The translations under genes and the position numbers were made by a program. A stretch of 64,000 nucleotides of DNA, taken from NCBI GenBank assembly GCA_023052935.1, contig CM041294.1, positions 85,359,474-85,423,473 on the forward strand, in the 5' to 3' direction. This document shows positions 10,654 to 22,794 of this stretch, piece by piece. The notes beneath the pieces are model-generated. The model was not told the origin of the DNA. It made no database searches and worked only from the letters and a program-made list of their open reading frames with translations. Position 1 is the stretch's first letter; each line of letters opens with the position of its first letter. The stretch is from Piezodorus guildinii. Its lineage: Eukaryota > Arthropoda > Insecta > Hemiptera > Pentatomidae.

Positions 10654-11092
10654 TAAAATTGGTTCTGTTATATGCGGGTGCAGATTTCTCATGCTTATTC
10701 CGCAATGCTCGTTGCCTATATAAATGACTTTAACTCAGCTATTTTTGAAGAAATAGTAAAATGAAATGAAATGAAATGAAAAGAAATTTTATTCTGGGAC
10801 AGCTAGTCCCCTAAGAATAATATAAATGTACAATATAAGATTTTACTTCTGGCTATGTACAATTTATCAGATTATATACAGCAGTTTATGGATTACATAT
10901 TATGATATATATGGATCTGCATATATATAGATATATACAAGCACACACACACACACATATACACAAATATATACAAGCACAAAGTCATATTAGAACCGTA
11001 AATAAATCCAAATAATAAAATATATTAAAACAAAACCAAAAAAATAAAATAAAGAAAATTGCGATAAAAATAAAGAGGCCAGATAGCTAAGT

Positions 11093-13900
11093 TTATAAAG
11101 GCACGGCAGATTGATGTTCGAGGAGATGGATAAATAGGTGATGTTTGAAGGAAGTTAAGGACTGGCATGTACGAATCGACATGGGCAAGGAATTCCAAAA
11201 TGAGGATGCACGTATGACGAAAGATCTCTTAAAGGAAGCAGTTCTGTGGGATGGAATGAGCAGGTTCAAGGGTTGGGATCTTGTGTTGATGGAGTGGACA
11301 GAGGAGAGTGGGGTAAACAAATTGTAAATATAGAGGGGTTTTTTGGTTCTGAAGGATTGGTAGAGGTAAGTTCCTAGGAAGTATTGCCGTCGGAATTTAG
11401 GGTAAAGCCACTTCAACTCGGCATACCAGGCTGAGACATGAGAGCGCCGAGGGATTCCGAAGATGAATCTAATAAAACAGTTCATCAATCTCTTCAGTCT
11501 CATCTCAAGCATCTCGGACAGTCCGCCAAACACCAGGCAGCCATAATCGAAGTGGGGGAAGATGAGAGAGGAAACTAGGAGCTGGCGGGTTTTAAGGGGT
11601 ATTAAATCACGTAATTTGAGGAACTGTTTAAGAATGGCTATGGATTTTCTAGAAATTTGCGAAATGTGATTATTCCAGGATAGGTTTTGGTCGAGGAATA
11701 AGCCAAGGTTTCTAACGGACGTTTGGAAGATGATAGGTCTATGATTAAGGTAGAGTAAGGGGTGGCAGGAGAGGGAGTTGAGCAGATGTTTGGAACCGAT
11801 GAGGATAGCTTTCGTTTTATCAACATTAAGTTTTAGTCCATTCTTGATGGCCCATAAATTGATACTGTCAATGTCTTCTTGTAATTTTTGGACCATCTCA
11901 GGCATTTCGGAAGGATGGAAGGAGAGGTAAATTTGGAGATCATCGGCATATAGGTGGTATTTAGAGTGAAGTATGGCATTGGGTAGGTCATTAACATAGA
12001 TAGAGAATAGGATTGGAGAGAGAGCAGATCCCTGAGGAACTCCATGTGTTAGCAGAATAGGTGAGGAAGGAGGTTTATTTGGGATTATCACAGTTTGAGT
12101 TCGAGCGGATAGAAAGGAAAGAAACCAGTTTATGGCACTATCGGATATTGATAGGTTTCGGAGTTTGGAGAGAAGGATTTTATGGTTTACCATATCAAAG
12201 GCTTTTGAGAAGTCAAAGAGGACCAGGATTGATATTTTTTGTTTGTCTATGGAGGATTGAAGGTCTTGGGTAATTTTTAGGAGAGCTGATTGAGTGGAAT
12301 AATGGGATCTAAAGCCAGACTGGAAGGGAACAAGTAGAGATTTCTGTTCAAGGAAGTTATAGAATTGGGAGTGGACTATTCTTTCAAGTGGCTTTGAGAG
12401 GTTGGATAGGATCGATATAGGTCTGAAGTCCGATGCTGAGGAAGGGATAGGAACTTTATTCAAGGGACGGACTATAACTTTCTTCCAGGCAGTAGGAAAA
12501 ATGGAACGTTGAAGGGAGAAGTTGTAGATATGCAAGAGAGCAGGAAAGATGGCTGGGAGGCACAATTTTATAATTTTGACAGGAATTTGATCAGGACCGT
12601 AATCATTTGTTTTGGATTTAAGGATAGAGTAAAGTAGGTCATCGGGTGAAATATTCTGGAAATAGAAATTTTCTGAATCAAAGGCGCGTTAGGAGAAGCA
12701 GAAATGGGTCGGGGAAGGAATAAGAAGAGGGTTGGCAAAATGCTGGTTCAATTCGTCAGGAGTTACGGGATAGATAGAATTGGATTTTGAATTTATCACG
12801 GATAGTTTTTTCAGGATTTTCCATTTGGATTTGGAATCAGGAGCTTGTGAAAGGGAATCATGGAAAAACTTTGCTTTTGCACGGCGTATGGAAGATTGGG
12901 TGAGGTTTCGAAGGGACTTAAAAGTGGAGTAATCATTGGAAATTCTGGTGCGTCTAAATCTTCTTCTGGCAGCATCTCTTTGTCTCATTAACTCTCTTAT
13001 CTCTTGATTAATCCACGGTGCTGGGAGGCGCTTGAATGTGGATGTCTTGAGGGGAGCATGGTGGTCAAGGAAAGTAGAGAGATTAGAGGATAGGCACTCC
13101 ACCATATCATCAATGGATGAAACGGAATAGATAGGTTCTAAGGATCGGGATAGTGAATCAAGATATGGATTTATCTTTTCTGTTGTTAAAGAGTCCAGAT
13201 CGCGCCAAGTAGCTTTTTTAGGAATTATTTGTGGAATTGGAATATTATAGGAGATATTGATGAGATCATGGTGCGAGAGAAAAGGCAGAGGGAACTGAGA
13301 TGAGGAGGCTAATTTATGGGAGGAGTCAATGATGAAGAGATCAAGCCATGTGCTGGAGAAATGAGTGTGATGGGTGGGTTGAAAAGGGACTATAAAAAGA
13401 TCTAAGGAGTGAAGGAGGTTTGTCAGGTATGTTTTGTCTGGTGAATCGGAGAGAAGATTGGTATTGAAATCACCGGTTATTATAATATGGTTGTACATTG
13501 GAATATAGGTAAACAGGGAGGATTCAAGGGTGGAATCATATCGGATCTGAGGAGGACGATATATGATGACGAATAGGAGAGTGAAGGTGTCTTGAGAAAT
13601 TTCCAGGAATAAGTATTCGATATGAGGAGTATCGGGAGAAGGGGATTCTAGGAGGGTTTTGACTCTCAAACTATCATGAACGAAAACACAGACGCCTCCG
13701 CCTGTTCTGTCCTTCCGATCATGACGAATGAGGGTATAGTTGGGAATGGATACAGAGGAAGTAGGGATAAAAGGTTTCAACCAGGTTTCAGAAACGGCAA
13801 TAATATGGTAGAAATTGCTAAGGAAATAGTCGAGAAACTCGTCAAAGTGCGCCGGAAGGGATTGGGAGTTAACGTGACAGGATAATAGGATATTAGACAT
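11093..13900 (-). pseudogene. CR1-like ORF2 (endonuclease + reverse transcriptase), one frameshift
   Basis: In a LINE this protein nicks target DNA and copies the element RNA into the nick. The N-terminal half (13900-12689) is an apurinic-type endonuclease: SETWLKPF, RHDRKDRTGGG, YRPPQ, GDFNTN, TWLDLF and SHHDL. One frameshift near 12690 moves the reading to a second frame that runs to 11093. That frame has the reverse transcriptase blocks FRPISILSNLSKPLERIV, FDFSKAFDMVNHKILL, GVPQGSALSPILF and HLYADDLQIYL, then the ELKWLYPKFRRQYFLGTY tail region. Total length is about 935 codons, matching the intact homologue of 929. Apart from the frameshift all key residues appear kept. Confidence 0.9.
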
Positions 13901-14213
13901 TTATGGGAAGAAGGGTTGTACTATTTAATGTTCGGGAAGCAAAGGTACAATAATAAAAATTTATTTCGAAATATTCAAGAATTGTGAATAGAATAATAAG
14001 AATGAATTTAGAAATAAATAAAATATTTACTAACAGAGAAATTAAAAAATAAAATTGTCTTGTTAATAAAAAAAAGGCCTCTGAAAAAATAGAATTTTTC
14101 TTAATATGAAAAAGAAAAAACAGCTTATTTTTAAGGATAAAAAAGAAAAAAATATTATTTTTAGAAAGAAAGAAAACAAAATTTATTGCATTTATGGGAA
14201 CGGTAAGTTCATT

Positions 14214-15128
14214 TCATTGAAAAATGTCCAAGTCCTCTGCTTTATTAATGATGATAGCTAGCTGACCATCATCTCGTCTACAACGCACACGTCCTCCGGA
14301 AAACCACACGTATTTTATCCTGGCAGCGGCCTTCTTCTGCCTCGCCAACCAGTATAGGTGCCGATTCGAAGCAGACATCTCCTCCGCGATATATATCCGG
14401 TCGTCGTTGTCCCAGCCAAGGTGCCTAGTGGTGAAGTCCCTTTTGACTTTTCGAAGGCGAATCACCTCGTCCCGAACTGTCTGGCGAACAAAGCGCGCGA
14501 CAATCGACGGTGGTCGGGGATCTTCTCCTCTCGTCCTTTTCCTCTCCACCTTATCCAGGTCCTCGGGCGAGATTCGTACGCCTAGAGCGGCTCCGATAGA
14601 GCAAACGACTCCCTCGGGGGACTCCCCAGATTTTACGGGGATCCCTCTGATTTCTATGGAGTGGGAGAGCTGAGCTTGCTCCGCCTGGTTTAATCGAACC
14701 TCCATGGTTTTTATTTGATTTTTCAAACAATTATTTTCATTTAATAATTTTTCTATCAGTTCGTCCTGTTTTTTTGTTCTTTCTTCCATCATTTTTAGTC
14801 TTTCGTTATTTTCGAAGGTAATGTCAGTCTGTTTATTCATATTATCTTTTATTTCTTTAATATCCCCATTTAATTTACTCAGTTCGCCCAATATGGCGGA
14901 AATATTTTCCTCCATATTTTTGCTAGCTGTGACAGTGCTTGTTTTTGTCACCTGGGTCTTTCCTGACAACTCGCAGGTACCGCATATCCATTTCTTTTTT
15001 GCTTGCGCGAGCTCTGCCTCTAGAATATTTGTACATTTGATGTGGCAAATAATTTTACATGCAAAGCACGCGAGCGTAGTCTTGTCCTCTCGGGATATAT
15101 TTATTTTGCATATGGGACACACTGCCAT
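14214..15128 (-). CDS. CR1-like ORF1 protein (PHD-type finger, coiled coil, FP-like C-terminus)
   Basis: ORF1 proteins of such LINEs bind element RNA and form the ribonucleoprotein. The frame is open for 304 codons from the ATG at 15128; an upstream in-frame ATG at 15221 would add 31 residues, but the finger starts right after the chosen Met (MAVCPIC). The finger has Cys4, Cys7, Cys21, Cys24, His29, Cys32, Cys49 and Cys52, a C4HC3 PHD-like pattern. A coiled-coil-like stretch follows (ENNERLKMMEERTKKQDELI). The C-terminus has SIEIRGIPVKSGE and ARFVRQTVRDEVIRLRKVKR, as in the baculovirus FP-like domain found in insect LINE ORF1s. It ends ...KAEDLDIFQ. Confidence 0.85.
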   Translation of the reverse strand: MAVCPICKINISREDKTTLACFACKIICHIKCTNILEAELAQAKKKWICGTCELSGKTQVTKTSTVTASKNMEENISAILGELSKLNGDIKEIKDNMNKQTDITFENNERLKMMEERTKKQDELIEKLLNENNCLKNQIKTMEVRLNQAEQAQLSHSIEIRGIPVKSGESPEGVVCSIGAALGVRISPEDLDKVERKRTRGEDPRPPSIVARFVRQTVRDEVIRLRKVKRDFTTRHLGWDNDDRIYIAEEMSASNRHLYWLARQKKAAARIKYVWFSGGRVRCRRDDGQLAIIINKAEDLDIFQ

Positions 15129-15539
15129 AATGAGTGGGGTGGTAGCACTGTCAGTGAGTAGTAGTGGGAGAAAATATGGTGGGGATGGCTGCGACTGTAC
15201 AACTTTAATACTCACGCCCAAGTAAACAACAGGCGAGTTAATACTCCGTGACTATTAACTATTTAGTCCTCCTTAAAATATTCTTTAAAGAATATAAATC
15301 TATTTATTTAATCGCCAAAGTGGTTTTTATGCACTTCAATATTTAAAGAAAATAATACTCACAGATGCAATACGACTAAGTATTATAGATAGTAAGAGCA
15401 CAAGCACAGAGTAGGTATTAAAAGATGTTGACTCACCAGAGGCTCAAGCCAGACTGCAATTAAAGTTTTTTTAAATATAATATCGGCCTAATTGGATCTT
15501 TACGTGCCTGTTAGCCTAGAAACAGTAGGAGTCCGTGAG

Positions 15540-16507
15540 ACAGAAACCAAAAATGCAACCTATTTTACTAAAATTTTTAGTATGTTTTATGCAAAGCATC
15601 CATCATAGTAAAGCAAATAATACACGTCTGCCAATTTGAAAATGGTGGATTACAAAATCAAAAAAGGCCAATCAAAAAAGGGAATATCACTCTTTTTTTA
15701 TATAATTATGTTACTATCATGGAAACGACTCATTCTATGAATAAAATCGTTATGAAGTGAATCATCAAGTATTGTATAAGCTTTCATTTGAGTGGTAAAA
15801 GACATTTGTATGTCTAATATTCAACGATATATAGGTATTGAAAAAAAAAAAAAAATAATAGTAATTATTAAAAATCTGACTCATTTTACCGCGAATTAAA
15901 TAACGCTAGTCTGCCACACTAAAGTGTCTGGGAAGCCACGGCAGACGTGTTTTCATGATATTAACTAAATTAATGACAAAAATAAGAAGTTTTTTGGTTT
16001 CCGTTTTTTTCTAAGAACCATATCTGTATAGCTATTAGTCATACAGACGTGTTTCACAACTCAAATTAAAGCTGATTGAATTATCTATATTAATTGTTAT
16101 GACAATTATCCTCATAGGATGAGCGGTTTCCATGGTATAAGGTATAATAATGTTAGAAAAGAGTGATATCTCGTTTTTCGAAAATAATATTTTTTTTTTT
16201 GTAATACCTCTTAATCGATAAATATAGAACATATAAATGTCTTTTACCAATCAAATGAAAGCTTATTAAATACCTGATGATTTACTTTATAACGATTATC
16301 CTCATAGGATGAGCTGTTTCCATGATAGTAACCATAATTATTTTAGAACAGAGTGATATTTCGTGATATTCCTTTTTGAATGGCCGCCATTTTATAATCC
16401 GCCCATTTTGAATTGGTAGACGTATATATTTTGCTTTACCATGATACATGCTTCGCATAAAATATACTAAAAAATTTGATAAAATGGGTTGCATTTTTCG
16501 TTGCTGG
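15540..16507. mobile_element. Large inverted-repeat (foldback) element
   Basis: The left arm starts near AAAAATGCAACCTATTTTAC (15550). Its reverse complement ends the right arm near 16500 (AAAATGGGTTGCATTTTTCG). Similarity continues inward for about 300 bp, with CAAAGCATCCATCATAGTAAAGC on the left matching CTTTACCATGATACATGCTTCG on the right. The right arm holds two units of a motif around TCATAGGATGAGC (16099 and 16300), whereas the left arm has one degraded unit (about 15730). No transposase frame was found. Flanking target duplication is unclear; the arms may extend another 20-30 bp outward. Confidence 0.75.
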
Positions 16508-16633
16508 CTCAAGGTTGTTGAGTTACAGACTTCTGTTTTGTTTCGTTTTACATTTCATAAGCTATATACATTTGAACCGATCGAAATATTTTTTAATACA
16601 AATAAATAATCATATTTCGGTATCAAAATTTAA

Positions 16634-16750
16634 AATGTCGTACCCCGCTCGTATCCTGGAATACCCCGAAGCCGAACTTACACGAGCTCACCCGATGGCA
16701 TCCCTCCCCGAAGCTGAACGCCGGTACAGCCAGTGCTCTCTCTACCTTTA
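16634..16750 (+). other. Short GC-rich open frame of unknown meaning
   Basis: A 38-codon frame starting MSYPARILEYPEAELTRAHP lies in a small GC-rich island within AT-rich DNA. I recognise no domain. It could be an exon or a remnant of an unrecognised LINE, and the repeated EAE and PEAE pieces may simply reflect a local repeat. Low confidence that it is coding. Confidence 0.2.
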
Positions 16751-18027
16751 GTGAGTGGTGTACTTGTGCGTCCTATCTCAGTTCGCGATCTTCTAGGATA
16801 TCCCTACTATATATATTATCGGTGAGTACCTATATTTGTATACTTATATTTATATACCTATGTTTGTTATACTTGTAGTTATGTCATATTTCGTGATTAT
16901 TAGTGTCTCTATAGGTGTGATTTTGTGGAATTAAAGGTATAACACGTGTGTAGTGCCTAATATGTTTATCTTGAAGAACATTGTAAATATCATATAGGAT
17001 CGAAAAAAAAAATTAAATATAACAAAACGTAGGCAAAATATCAAAATAAATATTTTATTTTATATAATTGCTTAAAATTCATCATATACTGATAATAAAT
17101 AGATGGTTCCTTTATCTTCCTTATAAGTATATTATTATATAAACAAAAATCACGTATCAACATTTGGGGGCCTTTCTCGTTTTCACGACTCACTACAATA
17201 CAATAATAAATTATCATTTATTATTACAAAAATACATTTTCCATTTACTAATTAAAAACCAATATTAAAAAATATTAGAATGACATTCTATTTACACAAG
17301 TCTATTTACCTGACGCCATGTAGAATTTTATTATTAATATTTAAAAATAAAGTTTTTAATGATTATTTCTAGATTTCTTGTAATCATAAAAATATTTATT
17401 ATTTTTGACTGCACCCTGAATTATCTTCTCCCATCCAAAAATATGTAAAATAGCTACAGATTTAAATTTTAATATTAATATATACTTAATATTAATGTAA
17501 ATATATTAATATTTGAGTAATTAATGTATCTTGAAACATTAAAAATACCATTATAATAAAACGTATATAATATAAGTTATAATTTAATATGTTATAATAA
17601 AACATATGTAAAATATAGATCTGATAACATTTCTTCTTAACGGTCTAATTCCAATTTTTATCTAAATGGACTGCTTTATTTGAATTTGTTTACTTTCGCT
17701 TAAATCTGTTCAGAATATTTGTTTTGTTTTTTAATTTTTATTTCAAATGATTTCTAAATATTATTGCCTCATGTGAACTATCAAACGTATTGATTTATTT
17801 ATTCTAATTATATTGTATATAAAAATTTGTATCGTGGTGTACTTTTTTAGTCGTTTTTCTTGATAAATGGATTGTCAATTTAAAAAAAATAAAGAAGCAA
17901 ATGATATCATCGGGCGCAAATCTGTAGCGGAAATTCTCGTAAGCATTTAGTAGTAAAAAACATGATTTCCGTAAACTGAAAAATGGATGTAGTAGTACTT
18001 TTGGAAATCGTTTAAATAATTCAACAG

Positions 18028-18058
<31 letters not shown>

Positions 18059-18369
18059 TAAGTAGAAATGTACCCGACTTAAAGTGTGTTTAATGAAATT
18101 ATATAAATATTTAACTGTATATTTTGATGTAGTCAATCAAATTAATTTATAATCGAAAGTTTTAAAAAAAATTTTTTTCTTTACTAATTATTAAAATAAG
18201 TTTTTATAAGGTTTAAAAATGTGTTGAATACTCTTTTTAATCCAATTAAAACAATTATAAGTAAATATTAAATACATAAAAATTATACTCCCAACCTATA
18301 AATTACGAGTAAATATGTTTCCTGAAAAGTATTTTTTATATGTTGCAATGTACAATATGATAAGTGAAT
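16751..18369. other. AT-rich spacer
   Basis: Very AT-rich, with an about 30 bp A-run near 18027-18056. A frame that crosses the A-run is an artefact of homopolymer translation. Nothing else was recognised. Confidence 0.6.
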
Positions 18370-18690
18370 TTTTTATAGGTTACAATGTGTCATAAAATAA
18401 ATAAAAGGGATGATTAATAAACCACTAACGTTTAAGACATGAAAGATTTCCTTTAATGAAAAAGTTAGTATATTTTTTAAAATGAAAGTGTCGGTAACTT
18501 CATTTAATAAATACTATAAAAAATATTAATGAATTTTTATATATTTTAACTAATTTTGTATAGATTGCTATGTTCATAAAATAAATAAAAGCGATGATTA
18601 ATAAACCACAAAAGTTTAAGACATGAAAAATTTCCCTTAATGAAAAAGATTGATATTTTGTAAAAATAAGAGTTCGTAACTTCATTAAAT
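18370..18690 (+). repeat. Tandem duplication, period about 180 bp
   Basis: Two units (about 18370-18508 and 18553-18690) share CATAAAATAAATAAAAG, GATGATTAATAAACCAC and TTTAAGACATGAAA in the same order. A nearby motif, AAATATGTTTCCTGAAAAGTA, occurs at about 18313 and again at about 19246, showing further local duplication. Confidence 0.8.
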
Positions 18691-19111
18691 AATTGAATAA
18701 TTAAATAATAAAATAATTGTGGCTTATAATTAAGGATTTAAAATTATAATTTATAATATTAAAAATATTCCTAAAGGAAACAATTGGTATGCTGTGTTAT
18801 AGCAAACCAATCAAGTTGGGCAGCATCATTTTGTCTATTTGTAAATTAAGTGTGTCCTTATAAAAAAATATATTAATTTATTTTTATATAAAAATTCGTA
18901 GAAAGATTATTTTATAACCCTTAAAATTAATTACCAGAAAAAAAGCTAATATTTAAGTTGAATTTTACAAAAAACATATATCATTTAAGAGTATATTTTA
19001 TTGTAATAAATTAATTTAACTTTCCCTTAAAGTAGCAGTCAGTTAATAATCTAAATTTTTATTTATATTTTCTTTTCTAATTACGATATATAATATATAT
19101 ATTATATATAT

Positions 19112-19149
<38 letters not shown>

Positions 19150-19544
19150 AGGAATCCGTCGGATACATAAATAAATCCACTTAAAACAAAATTAAGCAAA
19201 TTTTGAATAAATAAAAGTTATAATCCGAGCCCATAAATTGCGAACAAATATGTTTCCTGAAAAGTAAATTGGACGGTGCTACACGGAGGGTAGGTGGGAA
19301 ACCACTACGGCCGTATATCAAATGAACTACCAAGTTTTTCCACATTTTCCTGTATTTTCTCATCTCTCTTTGTTGTCTCTCGGATCCGCTTTCTTTTCTT
19401 TCTTCTTTGAGAATCAGTTGCAAATTGGGTTTGATAACCTTTTCCTCGAGCCGTCTGTCAATAGGAATTTGTGTTAAGTAATCGATTTTATCCCTTACCA
19501 GACATTGAAAAATCTGTGATATTGAAGTATATTTTTACTAACTC
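18691..19544. other. AT-rich spacer with AT microsatellite
   Basis: Contains AT/TA microsatellite at about 19086-19146 and the AAATATGTTTCCTGAAAAGTA motif shared with 18313. A short reverse frame at 19181-19423 rich in E, R and K has no recognisable domain and is not called. Confidence 0.5.
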
Positions 19545-19794
19545 TTTGAACTAATAGTTCTTAGTATTCGGTAATGATGGAATCATTTAATAGCAAAACT
19601 TGAGTAGATAAGACAGAAATTCTCGGTATAGAAATAATTAATCTAAGGTATGAGCAAGAAGATATCATATTTAGTCTGAATTATTACCCATTAAGGTAGT
19701 TAGATAGGTTGATTATTACGTGTAATTTCTATGTTTTATTTATGATAACCAAATAATTATGCACACATTTACATCAAAATGTATTATTAAAAAT

Positions 19795-20163
19795 ATCTGG
19801 TGAGTGCAACACACAAGTTTCACTTTCCTCCGTTGTTAAAATCAATTTAAGAACTTTTAAATGAAGTTAAAGTTGAAAAAAGGTTAAAGAATTACATTGA
19901 TTTTCAATTAAAAAATATTTCATTAAACAATTTATTATGTTATTATCTACTAATATCCCTTAATTTTATCCGGTTTTCATCATTCTCCATCACCTTTTAA
20001 AACTTTGTGCATAAGATAATATTTTTTTGTGAAATATTTAGCTTTCCAAAGCTATATCATAACATATATATTACTGTTAAAAAAAAACAAAAAAACGTGA
20101 AATTATTTTTGTTCTTTTCTCATTCAGTTGGTTATCAAATCGTTCAACCTGTATGTTAACGAT
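19795..20163 (+). mobile_element. Family F element, 5' half
   Basis: Starts TCTGGTGAGTGCAACACACA and runs through the F 5' half to TATGTTAACGATTTTT, where an oppositely oriented F copy begins. Confidence 0.85.
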
Positions 20164-21079
20164 TTTTACTTTCACTTACCTATATATGGGATGTATAGTA
20201 AGGGAAAGTATTGCGATCGTGAAAATTTTCGAATTCCAGTTTTCAACGGAAATACACGTTTTTGGGTCCTCTGAGTAGAAATAACGAAGTCCCGTAAAAA
20301 GGTTCTGTGTGTGTGTCCCCTGTGTTTGTGGTAAGTCAAGCGCATAAACAAACAGTACAAAAGTTAAATTTCATATTTAAGACAACTATACGCCCAAGAT
20401 GTTACAGCAACTTTTTCTTCAAAATCGGAGATCTACTTCATACCATAAAGCTAGATAAGACAGAAGTTAGATGAAATTAGATAAGACAGAAATGAACATG
20501 CAGTTTGCACATTTTTACGATTTTCTCAGAAAAGGCTCTAACGATTTTGATTAATCTTGCTGTATCGATGTATAATTCAATAGGACTTAATACAATCTAG
20601 GTTTCATTCTGATTGAAGTAGTCTGACAGAGCTTAAATGCCTACATTTTAAATTTCTTTCTCTAAGCTGTCTTTCATTTTGTAGATTATATAAAAATAAC
20701 CATATTATCTTGTTACCATTGATAAAAAACAGGTAAATATATAAGTTGAACGAATTCGATATCTACCTAAAGGAGAAAACTAAAACAAAATATATTTTTA
20801 ATGCAATTTTTTTATTTATAACATAAGAACATTAATATACATGTATAATGTACTGTTGGAAAGCTAAAGATTTTAGAAAAAAATATTATCTTACACACAA
20901 GCTTGTAAAATTAAAAAAAGAGTAATGAAAAGCCGATAACACTAACTGATTATAATCGATGTTTTAAAACTATAAATAAAAACACATGTTTCTACGGAAA
21001 TTAAATTTCAATTAATTCTTTAATAGTTTCACTTATTTTTATCTTTATCTTTATTTAAAAATTCTTTAACCAGATTTTT
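20164..21079 (-). mobile_element. Family F element, reverse copy
   Basis: Begins with the reverse complement of the F 3' terminus (ACTTTCACTTACCTATATAT), followed by the CA/TG run and the remaining F landmarks in reverse. It ends near CCAGATTTTTTT with a deletion that removes most of the 5' subterminal repeat. Confidence 0.85.
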
Positions 21080-21327
21080 TTTATAACGTATTTGAACTAA
21101 TAATTCTTAGTATTTGGTAATAATAGAATGCTTTAATAGCAAAACTTGAGTAGATAAGACAGAAATTCTTGGTATAGAAATAATTAATCTAAGGTATCAA
21201 CAAAAAGATATCATATTTAGTCTGAATTATTACCAATTAAAGTAGATAATTACGTGTATTCCATGTTTTATTTACGATAAAAGAAACATGATGCACACTT
21301 TTATAGCCAAACGTATTGTTAAAAAAA

Positions 21328-22010
21328 TCTGGTGAGCAACACACGACTTTCACTTACCTCCGAGCTTTTAAACAAAGTTAGAGATGAAAAAAAGGTTAAA
21401 GAGTTACATTGGGTTTCGATACAAACATGTTCTATTTAACAATCTAGTGTATTATTATCTGCCACAATCGTTTACTTTTATCCGCTTTTCATCACCCTCC
21501 ATTACCTTATACACGAAAATGTTTGTTTATAAGATGATATTTTTTTCTTGAATGTATCAAACATCTATTTTACTGTTAAAAAAAAATACATGCAAAAATA
21601 TTTTTACTCTTTCCGCCTTTAGTTGGTTATCAAATTCGTCTATATTCACCAATGCTTAAAAGATGATATATTTTTTTGTTATAAAATCTACAAGATTAAA
21701 TTTATTTTCGAGGAAGAAAATTTTAAATATCGGTATTTAACCTCTGTCAGACTATTCCAATCAGAATGAAATCTACATGATATTTAAGCCTATTAAATTT
21801 CACATCGACATGGCGAGTTTAATCAAAATCGTTTGAGCTGCTTTTGAGAAAATCATAAAAAGTGCAAAATGCATAGTATAAAGTAGCTTTTCTGGTTGGC
21901 CAACTTTGATTAAAAAGTTACTGTAACATCTCGGACTTATGTATTAAATATAAAATTTCAGATATATACATACGACTTATAGCATTTGAGCTAGACTTAC
22001 CACTCGTGGT
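21328..22010 (+). mobile_element. Family F element, 3'-truncated
   Basis: Starts TCTGGTGAGCAACACACGAC and continues through CAGACTATTCCAATCAGAAT and TAACATCTCGG to GAGCTAGACTTACCAC, then stops. At 22037-22080 a short piece resembling the reverse complement of the F 5' end (GTGTTGCGCGCATCAGA) follows. Confidence 0.85.
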
Positions 22011-22080
22011 TAAAGTTTTGAATTTTACATTAACATAGTGGGTGAGTATGTCATGTGTTGCGCGCATCAGAATTTTAATT

Positions 22081-22709
22081 ACGTGTGACTGAAACGCTCA
22101 TTTCCCTTGGGTAATATGTTTCATTATTTTAATTCTTATCTATATTTTAATAGTTTAGTTTCATCGAAATCCGTCATCAGTTTTTATATAGTCTACAGTT
22201 CCTTTAAAAACGCGTTTTAAAATTTTAGTTATTTTCTTAAGTTCCTAAGTGCTTCCAAAACACTGAAAATTTCCCTGTATAAAGCAAAAAATTCTCTCTT
22301 TTAAATTATGCCTCTCTTGCTTTGTCACTTTTTTCTTTAAGGTTCCAATCAGTATAATTGCACTTTAAAATTCCAACACTTCTACATAATTTATTTCCAA
22401 CTTTTTTTCCTTTAAAAGAAAACAATCCCAATTAACTTTAGTGGAGAAAGCAACAGTACTTAACTGCTCGAGAGTTGAAGGCGAATGAAGAAATTTTAAT
22501 TTTAATAAATAATAGGGTTTCTACTCTTAGTCTGTATAAAATAATTTCTCGTGATCTTAATAAAATTCTAGTGCGCTCTCAAAATATTTCTCTAACTTAC
22601 CTCGCTCGTTAAAATCAATTTTAGGTTATTTTCAATCATCTATGTACCTTAAGACTTTGATTTAAAGGTAACTTTGTTATTTATAACCAAAACTAAGTGA
22701 CGACTGTTA
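22081..22709. other. AT-rich spacer
   Basis: No repeat or coding frame recognised. Confidence 0.5.
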
Positions 22710-22794
22710 TGCAACAGAAATATTCTTCATTAGTTTAAAGATTAGAATACTACAACAAACTTAAGATCCGAACAACAATAACATAGCTAGAGCG

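Larger units (their letters stand above)
10760..15470 (-). mobile_element. CR1-like LINE, near full length, minus strand
   Basis: Contains in order a 5' leader (about 15470-15129), ORF1 (15128-14214), a 313 bp spacer, ORF2 (13900-11093, one frameshift) and a 3' UTR. It ends in a run of ATTTC/ATTTT units (plus strand 10760-10785). The 3' part contains a GGGAC-TAGCTGTCCC-type stretch comparable to GGGACTTGTCCC in the second copy at 55342-61018. The exact 5' end is uncertain and no clear target duplication was found. The clade call (CR1-like within the Jockey/CR1 group) rests on ORF order, the PHD-type ORF1 and the ORF2 layout without RNase H. Confidence 0.85.
19545..21500 (+). repeat. Segmental duplication, period about 1.54 kb
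   Basis: A 250 bp segment at about 19545-19794 containing ACTTGAGTAGATAAGACAGA and AGATATCATATTTAGTCTGA recurs at about 21085-21327. Each copy is followed by the 5' end of a plus-strand F element. The first unit additionally carries an F copy in reverse orientation (20164-21079). The duplication therefore includes both unique DNA and part of an F element. Confidence 0.8.

Noticed and set aside
14358..15225. Plus-strand open frames opposite ORF1 of the CR1-like element
   Set aside because: Shadows of the minus-strand ORF1, which has a zinc-finger pattern and homology to the second copy.
17804..18136. Open frame with a poly-Phe stretch
   Set aside because: Caused by the A-run on the plus strand at about 18027-18056.
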